DNA of 64,000 bases. It comes from Limnohabitans sp. 2KL-1. GTDB taxonomy: Bacteria; Pseudomonadota; Gammaproteobacteria; Burkholderiales; Burkholderiaceae_C. How positions within the stretch are numbered: the first letter of the stretch is position 1; each line of letters begins with the position of its first letter. Where the stretch lies: assembly GCF_003063435.1 (NCBI RefSeq), contig NZ_NESL01000013.1, forward strand, positions 1 to 64,000. The letters run 5' to 3'. The position numbers and the translations under genes were made by a program. Of this stretch, positions 7,928-17,467 are shown piece after piece. The notes beneath the pieces were generated by a model. It saw nothing but the letters and a program-made list of their open reading frames with translations. It made no database searches and was not told the DNA's origin.

Positions 7928-8575
7928 ATGAACATGGCGACCAGGACCGTGCGGAAAACAGAGCTCAAGATCCCTTTGCAAACATCGGCTGCAACGTCCC
8001 GAGGGGGGGATCGCCAACTTCAGTTGCTGGAGATTGCCTGCCGACTGTTCTCTGAGCGCGGCTTCAATGGCACTTCGCTGCGGGACATTGCCGAAGAGGC
8101 CAAGGTGACCAAGGCGGCGCTGTACTACCACTTTCCCAACAAAGAAGCGCTGTTCGCCAAAATTGTGCTGGAGTCACTGGAGGCCTTGCTGAACCGTGTG
8201 CGTGAGTCCTGCGCCCAGGTCGACAGTCCGGAGGACAAAGTGCGTGTGTTCATGCTGACCACCGCTGACAATTACCAGCAAAACCGTGAGGCCTGGATTG
8301 CCTCGTCCAATGCTTTTCGAACCCACGAAGAGTCAGAGTCCAAGGCCAAAGCGCTGGAACTGCGAGACCAGTATGAAAAATTGTTGCGCGGCTTCATTCA
8401 GGAAGGCATTCGCGCAGGGCATTTCAGAGCCGTTGATCCGTCCATGGCCGGCCGCGTCTTGCTGGCCAGCATCAACAGCATGAGCCGTTGGCACAAGCCA
8501 CAAGGCAAGCTGTCTGCATCGGGTGTGGTGGAGCAGTTTGTGGACATTGTGCTAGGCGGTTTGCGTCACCACTGA
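7928..8575 (+). CDS. TetR/AcrR-family regulator, likely repressor of the island
   Basis: 215-aa TetR-type repressor. The N-terminal HTH is clear (residues about 33-80: LLEIACRLFSERGFNGTSL, then KVTKAALYYHFPNKEALFAK). The C-terminal ligand domain is the acyl-CoA-responsive kind found near beta-oxidation genes, though ligand choice cannot be read from sequence. It lies behind the hydratase, downstream of operator site B, which suggests autoregulation. It is the best candidate to bind the CTTRCCG-type palindromes at sites A-E. An in-frame ATG at 7934 is an alternative start. Confidence 0.88.
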   Translation: MNMATRTVRKTELKIPLQTSAATSRGGDRQLQLLEIACRLFSERGFNGTSLRDIAEEAKVTKAALYYHFPNKEALFAKIVLESLEALLNRVRESCAQVDSPEDKVRVFMLTTADNYQQNREAWIASSNAFRTHEESESKAKALELRDQYEKLLRGFIQEGIRAGHFRAVDPSMAGRVLLASINSMSRWHKPQGKLSASGVVEQFVDIVLGGLRHH

Positions 8576-8789
8576 TTGGCACAACGGCGTCGGCCGTGCT
8601 TGGCCGCAGGCGTTTTAACGTCAACGGCCATGCGCGAAGGGCGGTACGCCGCTTTGGCCGGCAAGGCGGTGTTGCGGCATCGCTTGCATGTCTGAACGCC
8701 TTTGGCGTCATGCTTGGCATCGTGCAAGTTTTTTCCTGAAAAAACATTTTGATTCCTGTTTTCAGAGGAAAACAAGGGTTATCCCGGGG

Positions 8790-8818
8790 TTGGAAACTTA
8801 CCGGTCGTAAAGTAAATT
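8790..8818 (+). promoter_or_regulatory. Promoter with TetR-type operator (site C)
   Basis: TTGGAA (8790-8795) and TAAATT (8813-8818) are 17 bp apart. The palindrome CTTACCGGTCGTAAAG (8797-8812) fills the spacer exactly. It reads into the TctC/acyl-CoA dehydrogenase operon. The preceding intergenic stretch (8576-8789) holds two short AT-rich inverted repeats (8728-8745 and 8758-8773) but no gene. Confidence 0.65.
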
Positions 8819-8857
8819 AACACACCTTCAGCGATCTTGAATTTTCAAACTGAATTT

Positions 8858-9835
8858 ATGAAACGTCGTCTTTTTACCTTGTTGGGATGCTTGTCCATCG
8901 CTTGTTCACAAGCCGTGCTGGCGCAACCGCTGACCCCATTTCCGACGAAGCCTGTGACCCTGGTGGTGCCCTATGTGGCTGGCGGTCTGACCGATGTGCT
9001 GGCGCGTGTGCTGGCCCCGCGCCTTGCAGAAAAGTGGGGGCAAAGCGTGGTGGTGGACAACCGCGCAGGGGGCGGAACCACCATCGGCACGGCCGCAGTG
9101 GCCCGTGCACCGGCTGACGGGCACACCTTGCTCATGACGGCATTTGGTTACATCGGCAATCAGATCATGGTGCCCAACTTGCCCTACGACCCCAAGGCGC
9201 TGGCACCGTTGATCATGGTGGCCGACAGCCCAAGTGTTTTGTACGTGTCGGCCAGTTTGCCCGTCAACAATTTGACCGAGCTGATCGCTTACGGCAAAGC
9301 CCACCCCGGCAAGCTCACATTCGCGTCTTCAGGCAACGCCTCCAGTCCGCACATTGCAGCAGAGCAGTTCGCGGACATGGCCGGTCTGAAAATTCTGCAT
9401 GTGCCTTACCGTGGCAATGGTCCGGCCATCAACGATTTGCTGGGCGGGCAGGTGGATGCCTTGTTCGATTCCCCCGCCACGATGGCGCATGTGGCAACGG
9501 GCAAACTCAAAGTGTTGGGTCATGGTTATGACCGGCCCAACCCGCGTCTTCCCAAAGTGCCGGCCATCAGTCAGGCCGGTCTGCCTGCACTTCAGAATTT
9601 CATGGCCGGTGGCTGGTTTGGCCTGTTCATTCCCAGTGCGACGCCAGAGCCGTTGCAGCAGCGGATTTACAGCGACATCCGAAGTGTTCTTGAAACCCGT
9701 GATGTGCGTGAAGCGCTCGCACGTACGGGTGTGGATGTGCGCCCCATGACACGCACAGAATTTTCGACTTACCTGCAAGGCGAACTGGATCGCTGGGGGC
9801 CCGTGATCCGTGCCCGCAACATCCGTCCGGACTGA
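8858..9835 (+). CDS. TctC/Bug-family tripartite tricarboxylate transporter receptor
   Basis: 325-aa periplasmic solute-binding protein of the Bug/TctC family. It starts at ATG 8858 with a signal peptide (MKRRLFTLLGCLSIACSQAVLAQ). The body has the family hallmarks PVTLVVPYVAGGLTDVLAR and VVDNRAGGGTTIGTAAVARA. An upstream in-frame TTG at 8837 would add seven residues ahead of the signal and is less likely. No TctA or TctB membrane partner is present in the window, as is common for these orphan receptors in Burkholderiales. It is the first gene of the operon running to 22.4 kb, so it probably binds the pathway substrate or a related acid. Confidence 0.9.
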   Translation: MKRRLFTLLGCLSIACSQAVLAQPLTPFPTKPVTLVVPYVAGGLTDVLARVLAPRLAEKWGQSVVVDNRAGGGTTIGTAAVARAPADGHTLLMTAFGYIGNQIMVPNLPYDPKALAPLIMVADSPSVLYVSASLPVNNLTELIAYGKAHPGKLTFASSGNASSPHIAAEQFADMAGLKILHVPYRGNGPAINDLLGGQVDALFDSPATMAHVATGKLKVLGHGYDRPNPRLPKVPAISQAGLPALQNFMAGGWFGLFIPSATPEPLQQRIYSDIRSVLETRDVREALARTGVDVRPMTRTEFSTYLQGELDRWGPVIRARNIRPD

Positions 9836-9863
9836 GCCCACTCTTTGAATTGACTGCCTACCC

Positions 9864-11075
9864 ATGAATGCAATTGAATCTGTCTCACAAGACCGTGCCG
9901 ACATCGACTACGAGGCATTTCGCCAGGAATTGGTGGAATTCATGCAAACCCATTGCCCCGGGGCTTTGCGCGAGAAGGTGCGAAGCAACCAGAAGCTTGG
10001 GCGAGCCGAGTTCTCGCAATGGCAGCAAATTCTTCACCGTCGGGGCTGGTCGGCACCGGGCTGGCCCGTTGAGCGTGGCGGAACGGGCTGGGATTTGCAG
10101 CAGCGGTATTTGTTTGAGCAAGTGAGTGCAGAACTGGACTGCCCGCCGCTGTACCACCATGGGTTGGGACACATCGGGCCCGTGATCATGCATTTTGGAA
10201 CCCCCGAACAGCAAGCGCGGTTTTTGCCCCGCATTGTGGATGGATCGGAATGGTGGTGTCAGGGCTATTCGGAGCCAGGGGCAGGTTCCGATCTGGCATC
10301 GCTGAGGACTTCGGCTGTGCTCCAAGGTGACGAATACGTGATCAATGGCCAAAAGACTTGGACGTCGCACGCCCACGAAGCGGACATCATGTACACCCTG
10401 GTGCGCACCTCCAATGAAGGGCGCAAGCAAGCCGGCATCACGCTGCTGCTGGTTCCTCTGAATACGCCTGGCATTGAGATCCGGCCGATTCACACCATTG
10501 ACCAGTGGCACCATGTGAACGAGGTTTTTCTCAACGATGTACGTGTGCCGGTCTCGCATCGCATCGGTGAAGACGGCGGGGGGTGGGCGTGCGCCAAATT
10601 TTTGCTGGACCGTGAGCGTTTGTCCCCTGCCACGGTGCCGCGCCTGTTGCGTCAGTTAGAGCAGGTTGAAGATCTGATCCGCGAACGCATCCGACAGCAA
10701 GGTGCCACGCCCAGCCTGCATGCCGCGATGGGGCGCTTGTTTTTGGCTCAGGCGTCTGCGCAGGGTGCCAAGGAAATGCTGCTCAGTGCCATCCATGAAG
10801 AAATGAATGGAACGCTGCGCTCATCCAAATCATCGGCCCTCAAGCTCCATTGCAGTGAATTGTCCCAACAGATTTCCAGTCTGGCGTATGACCTGGCCGC
10901 GCCGCACTATGCCCCACGTTTGTTGCCGCAGCCGCCGACAGCGGATGGCTCGGATGAGCTGGACATAGAGCGCCAGTTGGTGCACACCTATTTGTTCTAC
11001 CGTTCGCGCACCATTGCTGGCGGCACCAGCGAAGTGCAGAAGAACGTGATTGCCCGTGATCTTTTTGGAGCCTGA
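9864..11075 (+). CDS. Acyl-CoA dehydrogenase, first of a pair
   Basis: 403-aa FAD acyl-CoA dehydrogenase. The FAD/substrate region reads GYSEPGAGSDLASLRT and the C-terminal part reads RTIAGGTSEVQKNVIARDLFG. The position that is the catalytic Glu in YEGT-type enzymes is Gly here, as in the AGGTSE subclass used for bulky acyl-CoAs such as steroid side chains. Two bases separate it from the second, more divergent dehydrogenase. Adjacent pairs like this often form heteromeric enzymes. That is inference here. Confidence 0.88.
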   Translation: MNAIESVSQDRADIDYEAFRQELVEFMQTHCPGALREKVRSNQKLGRAEFSQWQQILHRRGWSAPGWPVERGGTGWDLQQRYLFEQVSAELDCPPLYHHGLGHIGPVIMHFGTPEQQARFLPRIVDGSEWWCQGYSEPGAGSDLASLRTSAVLQGDEYVINGQKTWTSHAHEADIMYTLVRTSNEGRKQAGITLLLVPLNTPGIEIRPIHTIDQWHHVNEVFLNDVRVPVSHRIGEDGGGWACAKFLLDRERLSPATVPRLLRQLEQVEDLIRERIRQQGATPSLHAAMGRLFLAQASAQGAKEMLLSAIHEEMNGTLRSSKSSALKLHCSELSQQISSLAYDLAAPHYAPRLLPQPPTADGSDELDIERQLVHTYLFYRSRTIAGGTSEVQKNVIARDLFGA

Positions 11076-11077
11076 AG

Positions 11078-12193
11078 ATGTCGTTTCGCTCAAGTCCGCT
11101 TTTTTCAGGTGATCTTTATGACTCGGCACTCCGGCTGGCCGCCAGCCCGGATGTCCCCCGTCAGCAGGGTCAGGGTCATGCTCAGGCCGGCGATAAATGG
11201 CAACACATGCTGGCTTTGGGCTGGCAAGGTGTGCTGGTTGCTGAGGAGGACGGTGGCGTTGGTGCCCGTTTGCAGGAGGTGGCGGCCATCGTCGAAGCGG
11301 CAGCCCGTCAGGGCCAGGCGGTGCCGTTGGCGGACCGCTGCGCCGTGTCACCGATTTTGTTGACCGCTGCGCGCGCGCACCCAGAGGCCGCCGATTTGTT
11401 GTCTGCCATCACGATGGGCGAAGCATCGGTCTGCCCGGCATGGGGGAGCAGTGAGGTGGGTTCGGGCCACGAGCACGGACCGGTCCTGGGTGCAGATGGT
11501 GTCCTGATGGGGACTTTGTCCGCACTGGACATGTCGGAGCCTGCCACGCACATCTTGCTGCACGCACATGATGTGACCACGCAGGAGTCCGTGCTGGTGT
11601 TGCTGCAGTGGGCGCAAGTGGCTGCGGCAGCACGCCACCATGTGGGTGTGGACGAGCGCCAGTACACCGACCTGGCTTTGGATGGCTTGCAGGTGACCGA
11701 TCAGCAGGTTTTGCTGCGGGGCGCAGCGGCGGCAGATGCGGTCACGCGTGCACGCCATGCCGGCAGCTTGCTGACCTGCGTTGAGGCGGTCGGTGCTGCG
11801 GCTGCCATGATTGAACTCACCATTGACTACCTCAACACCCGGGTGCAGTTTGGCGTGGCCTTGTCCACTTTCCAGGCCTTGCGGCACCGCACCGTTGAGA
11901 TGTATGTGGCTTATGAAAACATCAGCGGTCTGGTGAGCCGGCTCATCCGGCAGGCTCATGACAACATGCATGCATTGACTGCCCGCGATGTGGTCCTGGC
12001 GAAGTTTTATGCGGCCGATGTGGCGCGCATGGTGTCGGAGTCGTCCATCCAGCTGCATGGCGGCATGGGCATGACCTGGGAGATGCTGGCAGCCCGTCTG
12101 GCCGTGCAGACCATGACGGGCAGTTTGCGTTATGGTGACCGGGCCGAGTGTCTGGACTGGCTCACCGCACAAACATTGGCTGAGGCCGCCTGA
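11078..12193 (+). CDS. Acyl-CoA dehydrogenase-like protein, second of a pair
   Basis: 371-aa divergent acyl-CoA dehydrogenase. Recognisable segments are DYLNTRVQFGVALSTFQALR and SSIQLHGGMGMTWEMLAAR in the C-terminal helical domain. The N-terminal half is poorly conserved and lacks the usual GxSEPxAGSD segment. This fits a non-catalytic or half-active subunit partnering with the upstream dehydrogenase. It starts 2 bp after the preceding stop. It ends 19 bp before the next gene. Confidence 0.82.
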   Translation: MSFRSSPLFSGDLYDSALRLAASPDVPRQQGQGHAQAGDKWQHMLALGWQGVLVAEEDGGVGARLQEVAAIVEAAARQGQAVPLADRCAVSPILLTAARAHPEAADLLSAITMGEASVCPAWGSSEVGSGHEHGPVLGADGVLMGTLSALDMSEPATHILLHAHDVTTQESVLVLLQWAQVAAAARHHVGVDERQYTDLALDGLQVTDQQVLLRGAAAADAVTRARHAGSLLTCVEAVGAAAAMIELTIDYLNTRVQFGVALSTFQALRHRTVEMYVAYENISGLVSRLIRQAHDNMHALTARDVVLAKFYAADVARMVSESSIQLHGGMGMTWEMLAARLAVQTMTGSLRYGDRAECLDWLTAQTLAEAA

Positions 12194-12212
12194 GATTTAC
12201 TTTGAGTTGAAT

Positions 12213-14297
12213 ATGCACAGTCTTGAATCTGTTTTTGTTCCGCAGTCGGTGGCCGTGATCGGCGCTTCTTCTGATCCCGACCGCATTGGCGGACGGCTCT
12301 TGCGCTTTTTGCTGGAGGCCAAATTCGAAGGCCGAATCTATCCCGTCAACAAAAGCGGGGTAGCTGAGATTCAGGGCCTGCCCGCCTGGGCCAGCGTGCT
12401 GGATGTGCCGGACAGCATTGATCAGGCGGTCATTGTGGTGCCTGTTGCCGGTGTGGAAACGGCAGTGCGTGAAAGTATCGCCAAAGGCGTTCAATGCGTG
12501 GTGGTGCTGACCTCCGGATTTGCCGAGCTGGGGCCAGAAGGCCGGGCTCAGCAGGACCGACTGACGGCGATGTGCCGTGAAGCGGGCGTGCGCATGCTGG
12601 GCCCCAATTCCCTGGGGTTGCTGAATGTCGATACCCGTTATTTCGCCACCTTCTCCACCGTGCTGTATGGCTTGCAGCCGCGCAGCGGGACGATCTCGCT
12701 GGCCACGCAAAGTGGTGCGTTTGGATCTTGTGCCTACGGCATGGCGACTTTGCGTGGGTTGGGCCTGAGCAAAATCATCGCCACCGGCAACGAAGCCGAC
12801 ATCGACGTTGCCGAGTGCATCGACTACCTGGCGGAAGATCCTCAAACCCACGTCATTTGTGCCGCCCTGGAGTCGTGCCGCGACGGGCAACGCCTGCGTG
12901 CCGCACTGCTCAAGGCCGCTGCGGCCGGCAAACCGGTTCTGGTGATGAAGGTGGGGCGCACCGAGTTGGGTGCGGCAGCGGCCAGCACACACACAGGCTC
13001 ACTGGCGGGCAATGATGCGGTTTTTGATGCCGTGTTCTCAGAGTGTGGCGCGTACCGTCCGCAGTCGATTGAAGAGATGCTGGACATCGCTTATTACTGC
13101 ACGGTCACGGGTCGTTTGCCGCCCAATGATGCGTTGGGCATCATCACCGGCTCGGGCGGTATCGGCGTGCTGATGGCCGACCATGCGGGTGACCTGGGGC
13201 TGCACATGCCGGCATTGCCTGCCGCTGGGGTGGCTGCTGCCCAGGCCTTGTTACCGTTTGCTGTTGCGGCCAATCCACTGGACATGACGGCGCAAGTCAC
13301 ATCGGTGCCCGATGGTGTGCCGAGCACCATTGAAGTCATGCTCGCCCACGGGGATTACGGCACGGTCTTCGCGTATCTGGCGCACTCGGGCCTGGCCCCT
13401 GCACGTTTTGCAGCCACGGCAGACCGTCTGGGGCAACTGCGCCTAAAGTACCCGCACAAAGATTTGGTGCTGGTCATGCTGTCAGCCCCTGAATCAACTG
13501 AAAAGCTCGAAGCCCTGGGCATCCCGGTGTTTGCAGACCCCAGCCGTGCCATGCTGGCCATGGGAGCCGCTGCCCGCATGGCGCGACAGCGCCGCACCTT
13601 GTATGCCTTGCCGCAGCAGCGCCCGGCAGTGCCGCCTTTGGGCGATGTTTCCACCGAACAATCGGCCAAACAGGTGTTGTCAGCGGCCGGTCTGCCCGTG
13701 CTGCCCGAGCAGGTCTGCCAAACGGCCCATGACGCAGCGCAAGCGGCTTGCCGCATGGGCTTTCCGGTGGTGGCCAAGATTGCATCGCCGGATATTTTGC
13801 ACAAGACCGAGATCGGCGGTGTCTTGCTGCGTTTGCAGGATGAGGCGGCGGTGCGCGCGGCGTTTGACACCTTGATGGATCGGGCCAGAACGCATGCGCC
13901 CCAGGCCCGCCTGGACGGGGTGTTGATCACGCCGATGGCGCAAAGTGGCGTTGAGACCATTTTGGGCGTGCAGAACGACCCGACCTTTGGGCCGATGATT
14001 TTGTACGGGGCTGGCGGTACGGCGGTCGAACTTTACCGGGATGTGGCGCTGGCCTCGGCACCGCTCACCCTGGCACGTGCCCAGGCCCTGGTGGACCGCG
14101 TGCGCTCGACCGCGCTGTTGCGCGGCTGGCGCGGCACGCCGGTGTGCGATGAGGCGGCTGTGGTGGATGCCCTGTGCCGTTTGTCCGACTTCGCCATGGA
14201 CCATGCGAACCAAGTGCAGAGTGTGGACATCAACCCGCTGCTGGTGCGCACGCAAGGGGCGGTTTGCCTGGATGCTGTGATCACTTTACAGGCTTGA
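12213..14297 (+). CDS. ADP-forming acyl-CoA synthetase (CoA-binding plus ATP-grasp)
   Basis: 694-aa protein of the acetyl-/acyl-CoA synthetase (NDP-forming) family. The N-terminal CoA-binding Rossmann domain begins SVAVIGASSDPDRIGGRLL. The middle succinyl-CoA-ligase-like domain holds GTISLATQSGAFGS and the segment AAASTHTGSLAGND. The C-terminal ATP-grasp domain includes GFPVVAKIASPDILHKTEIG. It converts an acid, ATP and CoA to acyl-CoA, ADP and phosphate. The ATG at 12213 was chosen because the domain begins there; an upstream frame overlaps the preceding gene. It sits two genes before an AMP-forming ligase, so the operon has two different acid-activating enzymes. Confidence 0.88.
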   Translation: MHSLESVFVPQSVAVIGASSDPDRIGGRLLRFLLEAKFEGRIYPVNKSGVAEIQGLPAWASVLDVPDSIDQAVIVVPVAGVETAVRESIAKGVQCVVVLTSGFAELGPEGRAQQDRLTAMCREAGVRMLGPNSLGLLNVDTRYFATFSTVLYGLQPRSGTISLATQSGAFGSCAYGMATLRGLGLSKIIATGNEADIDVAECIDYLAEDPQTHVICAALESCRDGQRLRAALLKAAAAGKPVLVMKVGRTELGAAAASTHTGSLAGNDAVFDAVFSECGAYRPQSIEEMLDIAYYCTVTGRLPPNDALGIITGSGGIGVLMADHAGDLGLHMPALPAAGVAAAQALLPFAVAANPLDMTAQVTSVPDGVPSTIEVMLAHGDYGTVFAYLAHSGLAPARFAATADRLGQLRLKYPHKDLVLVMLSAPESTEKLEALGIPVFADPSRAMLAMGAAARMARQRRTLYALPQQRPAVPPLGDVSTEQSAKQVLSAAGLPVLPEQVCQTAHDAAQAACRMGFPVVAKIASPDILHKTEIGGVLLRLQDEAAVRAAFDTLMDRARTHAPQARLDGVLITPMAQSGVETILGVQNDPTFGPMILYGAGGTAVELYRDVALASAPLTLARAQALVDRVRSTALLRGWRGTPVCDEAAVVDALCRLSDFAMDHANQVQSVDINPLLVRTQGAVCLDAVITLQA

Positions 14298-14322
14298 ATT
14301 GCCGCTGCAAGAGGAGTCTTGG

Positions 14323-14865
14323 ATGAACGCATACACGCTACAGAGCTTGCTGGATCGGGAAGCGATCCGCGATGCGCTTTACCGTTACTGCCGCGGCATT
14401 GACCGTCTGGATGAGGCGGCCCTGCGATCGGCGTATTGGCCGGATGCGACCGACAACCACGGTGCTTACAAGGGGTCGGCCGCTGGGTTCATCGACATGG
14501 CACTCGTGAAGCTGCAAAAAGCCGGTCGGATGATTCATCAGATCAGCAACATTTTGATCGAGTTGCATGGGGACGTGGCCGCCGTAGAAAGCTACTTCAT
14601 GGCTTACCAGGAAGAGATGGATGCGCAAAGCAAGCCACTGGAGACGCTGTTGTGCGGCCGCTATGTGGACCGTTTTGAGTGTCGGGGTGGTGAGTGGCGC
14701 GTTGCCGCCCGCACCGTGGTGTATGACTGGATGCGCCAGACACCGCTGACCCAGGGTTTGCGTGCCGTCGATTTCGGTTTGCGCCAGCCCACTGGAGACC
14801 GTTGTCCTGCAGACCCCGTTTATGAATTGCTCGCCAGTGTGCTGGGTGATAAGGAGACTTCATGA
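14323..14865 (+). CDS. SnoaL-like / NTF2-fold protein
   Basis: 180-aa protein of the SnoaL_4 type (nuclear transport factor 2 fold), with the characteristic start LLDREAIRDALYRYCRGIDR. The fold serves dehydratases, isomerases and dehydrochlorinases in polyketide, steroid and aromatic pathways. The ATG at 14323 follows GAGGAG, so I prefer it to an upstream TTG. It overlaps the next gene by 4 bp (ATGA), showing translational coupling to the acyl-CoA ligase. The specific reaction cannot be assigned. Confidence 0.8.
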   Translation: MNAYTLQSLLDREAIRDALYRYCRGIDRLDEAALRSAYWPDATDNHGAYKGSAAGFIDMALVKLQKAGRMIHQISNILIELHGDVAAVESYFMAYQEEMDAQSKPLETLLCGRYVDRFECRGGEWRVAARTVVYDWMRQTPLTQGLRAVDFGLRQPTGDRCPADPVYELLASVLGDKETS

Positions 14866-16514
14866 GCCTTGCTGGCCTGATGCAGCGCCAATCGTTGCTG
14901 ATTTCTGATTTGCTGGCCCATGCCGCCACTTACCACGGCGATGTCGAAATTGTTTCGCACCTGCATGCAGGCGAGGTGCGTCGCAGCAACTGGCGTACCG
15001 TGGCACACCGTGCGGCGCAACTGGCCCATGCCTTGCCGACACTGGGGGTCGCTCAGGGCGATCGTGTGGCCACGCTGGCCTGGAACAGCGATCGCCACCT
15101 GGAGTTGTACTACGCGGTGGCGGGCACGGGTGCGGTTTTGCACACGGTCAACCCGCGCTTGTTCCCGGAGCAGATCGCTTACATCCTCGGCCATGCCGCA
15201 GATGGGGTTGTTTTCTTTGACCTCGATTTCGCCGACTTGCTGGTCAAAATGGCACCGCAGCTCACCGGCGTGAAGCGTTTTGTGGCCTTGTGCCGGGCCG
15301 ATCAGTTGCCCACCCTTGATTTGCCCCATTTGGTGAGCTATGAATCACTGATCGAGGGCTTGCCGCAACAGTACGACTGGCCGGATCTGGATGAGGCAAC
15401 GGCTTCTTCGATGTGCTACACCTCGGGCACTACTGGCAATCCCAAGGGCGTGCTTTACAGCCATCGCTCCACCGTGTTGCATTCATTTGCACTGTGCGCC
15501 GCCGATGGCATGGCCCTCAGTGCGCGCGACAGTGTGTTGCTGGCGGTGCCGATGTTCCATGTCAATGCATGGGGCGTTCCCTATGCTGCAGCGATGTGCG
15601 GTGCCAAGCTGGTGCTGCCGGGTTCGGGTTTGTCGGGTGAACGTTTGTACGCCCACATGGTCAATGAAGCTTGCACATTTTCCCTCGGTGTGCCCACGGT
15701 CTGGCTGGGCTTTTTCCAGTACATCGACCAGCAGGGCGTTGCGCTGGATCTTCGCGCCTTGCGCTTGCAGCGGGTGGTGGTTGGCGGCTCGGCTGCACCG
15801 CGTGCCTTGATTGAAAAGTTTGAAGAAAAACTGGGTGTGTTCGTGATCCAGTCCTGGGGCATGACCGAAACCAGCCCCGTGTCCACGGTGGTCAGCCTGC
15901 TGCCCAAGCACGCCGGTCAAGCCTTGTCGGACCGCTTTGCGGTGCAGTCGCGTCAGGGCCGGGCGATCTTTGGGGTCGAAGTGGCGGTTTTTGGGGCCGA
16001 TGGCCAGCGTTTGCCGCACGACGGCAAGTCTGTCGGAGAAATCCGTGTGCGCGGCCCCTGGGTGCTGTGTGCTTATTACGGCAACGCGCCCGATTCGGCG
16101 CTCGATGCGCAGGGCTGGTTCAGCACGGGTGATGTGGCCTACATCGATCCCGATGGTTTTGTGCAGATCACGGACCGCTCCAAGGACGTGATCAAGTCGG
16201 GTGGGGAATGGATTTCTTCCATCGACCTGGAAAACGCGGCCGTGGGTCACCCCAGCGTGCGCGAGGCGGCGGTGATTGGCGTGCCGCACAGCAAATGGCA
16301 GGAGCGTCCGCTGCTGATTGTGGTGCTCAAGCCCGGTGAAACGCTGACGGGGCCTCAGATGATGGAATTTCTGACAGACCGCGTGGTGCGCTGGTGGTTG
16401 CCTGACGATGTGGTGTTTGTCGACGAATTGCCCCACACCGCGACCGGCAAATTGCTCAAGACCCGGCTGCGTGAGCAGTTCAGGGACCATCGCTTGCCCA
16501 CCGATGTGGCCTGA
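14862..16514 (+). CDS. AMP-forming acyl-CoA synthetase
   Basis: 550-aa ANL-superfamily ligase that activates a fatty or alicyclic acid through an acyl-adenylate. It contains the P-loop-like [16 protein letters not shown], the aromatic/linker motif [11 protein letters not shown], the adenylate-binding segment [20 protein letters not shown], and the C-terminal catalytic lysine region [12 protein letters not shown]. It resembles medium/long-chain (AlkK-like) ligases. The start overlaps the SnoaL-like gene by 4 bp. Substrate length and shape are unknown. Confidence 0.9.
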   Translation: MSLAGLMQRQSLLISDLLAHAATYHGDVEIVSHLHAGEVRRSNWRTVAHRAAQLAHALPTLGVAQGDRVATLAWNSDRHLELYYAVAGTGAVLHTVNPRLFPEQIAYILGHAADGVVFFDLDFADLLVKMAPQLTGVKRFVALCRADQLPTLDLPHLVSYESLIEGLPQQYDWPDLDEATASSMCYTSGTTGNPKGVLYSHRSTVLHSFALCAADGMALSARDSVLLAVPMFHVNAWGVPYAAAMCGAKLVLPGSGLSGERLYAHMVNEACTFSLGVPTVWLGFFQYIDQQGVALDLRALRLQRVVVGGSAAPRALIEKFEEKLGVFVIQSWGMTETSPVSTVVSLLPKHAGQALSDRFAVQSRQGRAIFGVEVAVFGADGQRLPHDGKSVGEIRVRGPWVLCAYYGNAPDSALDAQGWFSTGDVAYIDPDGFVQITDRSKDVIKSGGEWISSIDLENAAVGHPSVREAAVIGVPHSKWQERPLLIVVLKPGETLTGPQMMEFLTDRVVRWWLPDDVVFVDELPHTATGKLLKTRLREQFRDHRLPTDVA

Positions 16515-16531
16515 GATCAACCGGTGCAGCC

Positions 16532-17416
16532 ATGAAGATTGACATCGTTTCTTCGCAGCGCGACGAGCTGGGTGAATCCCCAGTCTGGGACGGGCGCACG
16601 CAAACCCTGTACTGGATCGATTCCCGACGCCATCGGGTGCAAAGTCTGCAGCCCTCGACCGGAGTGGCCCGCGATTGGACGATGCCGCATGAAATCGGCT
16701 CGATCGCCTTGTGTGAAAGCGGCCGTCTGCTGGTGGCGTTGCAGACCGATGTGCATTTTCTGGACCTGAGCAGCGGCCAACTCACGCCGCTGGTGCACAT
16801 TACACACCCGGCCGATCGCATGCGGCTCAACGATGGCCGAACGGACCGTGCCGGGCGATTCTGTCTGGGTTCTCTGGTTCTGGGCCGTCATGAACCCCAT
16901 GGCGTGCTGTATCAACTGGATGCCGCAGGCCGGGTGAAGGAACTTGACCGTGGCATCTGTGTGTCCAATGCCACGTGTTTCAGCCCGGACGGCCGCTGGA
17001 TGTATTTTGCCGACAGCCTGGCGCGTCAAATCTGGCGTTACCGGTATGACCCGGTCACCGGTGAGGCCGGGCCACGCGAAGCTTTCATTGACACCTCGGG
17101 GTTGGGTTCCGGTCCCGATGGTGCCACGGTGGACGAGCAGGGGCGGCTTTGGGTGGCGTTGGTGCTGACCGGGCAGCTGGGCTGTTTCAGACCGGATGGC
17201 CAACTCGAGCGCACTGTCCAGTTGCCGGTGCCTTACCCGACGTGCCCGTGTTTTGGCGGGCCGGATTTGCAGACGCTTTATGTGACCAGCATCCGTGACA
17301 GCGGCAACTTGCTGCGCAGCGATCATCCCGACAGTGGCGCGTTGCTGGCCATTTCGGGACTCGATGCGGCAGGCTTGCCCGAAGTGTTGTTCGCAGATTC
17401 GAACGGGCTGGTCTGA
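16532..17416 (+). CDS. SMP-30/gluconolactonase-family lactonase
   Basis: 294-aa six-bladed beta-propeller of the SMP-30/regucalcin family, which hydrolyses lactones with a bound divalent metal. Family motifs are LGESPVWDGRTQTLYWID at the N-terminus, RLNDGRTDRAGRFCLGSL and CVSNATCFSPDGRWMYFAD in the middle. The ligands Glu18, Asn and Asp of these motifs are present. In this operon, which also holds a Baeyer-Villiger-type enzyme, a lactonase is the natural next step to open a cyclic ester. That link is inference. Confidence 0.87.
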   Translation: MKIDIVSSQRDELGESPVWDGRTQTLYWIDSRRHRVQSLQPSTGVARDWTMPHEIGSIALCESGRLLVALQTDVHFLDLSSGQLTPLVHITHPADRMRLNDGRTDRAGRFCLGSLVLGRHEPHGVLYQLDAAGRVKELDRGICVSNATCFSPDGRWMYFADSLARQIWRYRYDPVTGEAGPREAFIDTSGLGSGPDGATVDEQGRLWVALVLTGQLGCFRPDGQLERTVQLPVPYPTCPCFGGPDLQTLYVTSIRDSGNLLRSDHPDSGALLAISGLDAAGLPEVLFADSNGLV

Positions 17417-17467
17417 TGCCTGCGGACCCAAATTTTGAATGCATTGACTGACATGAAAGACAACACG

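Noticed and set aside
8728..8773. AT-rich inverted repeats as a tetR terminator
   Set aside because: Stems lack a GC core and a proper T-run; recorded only as weak repeats in the gap.
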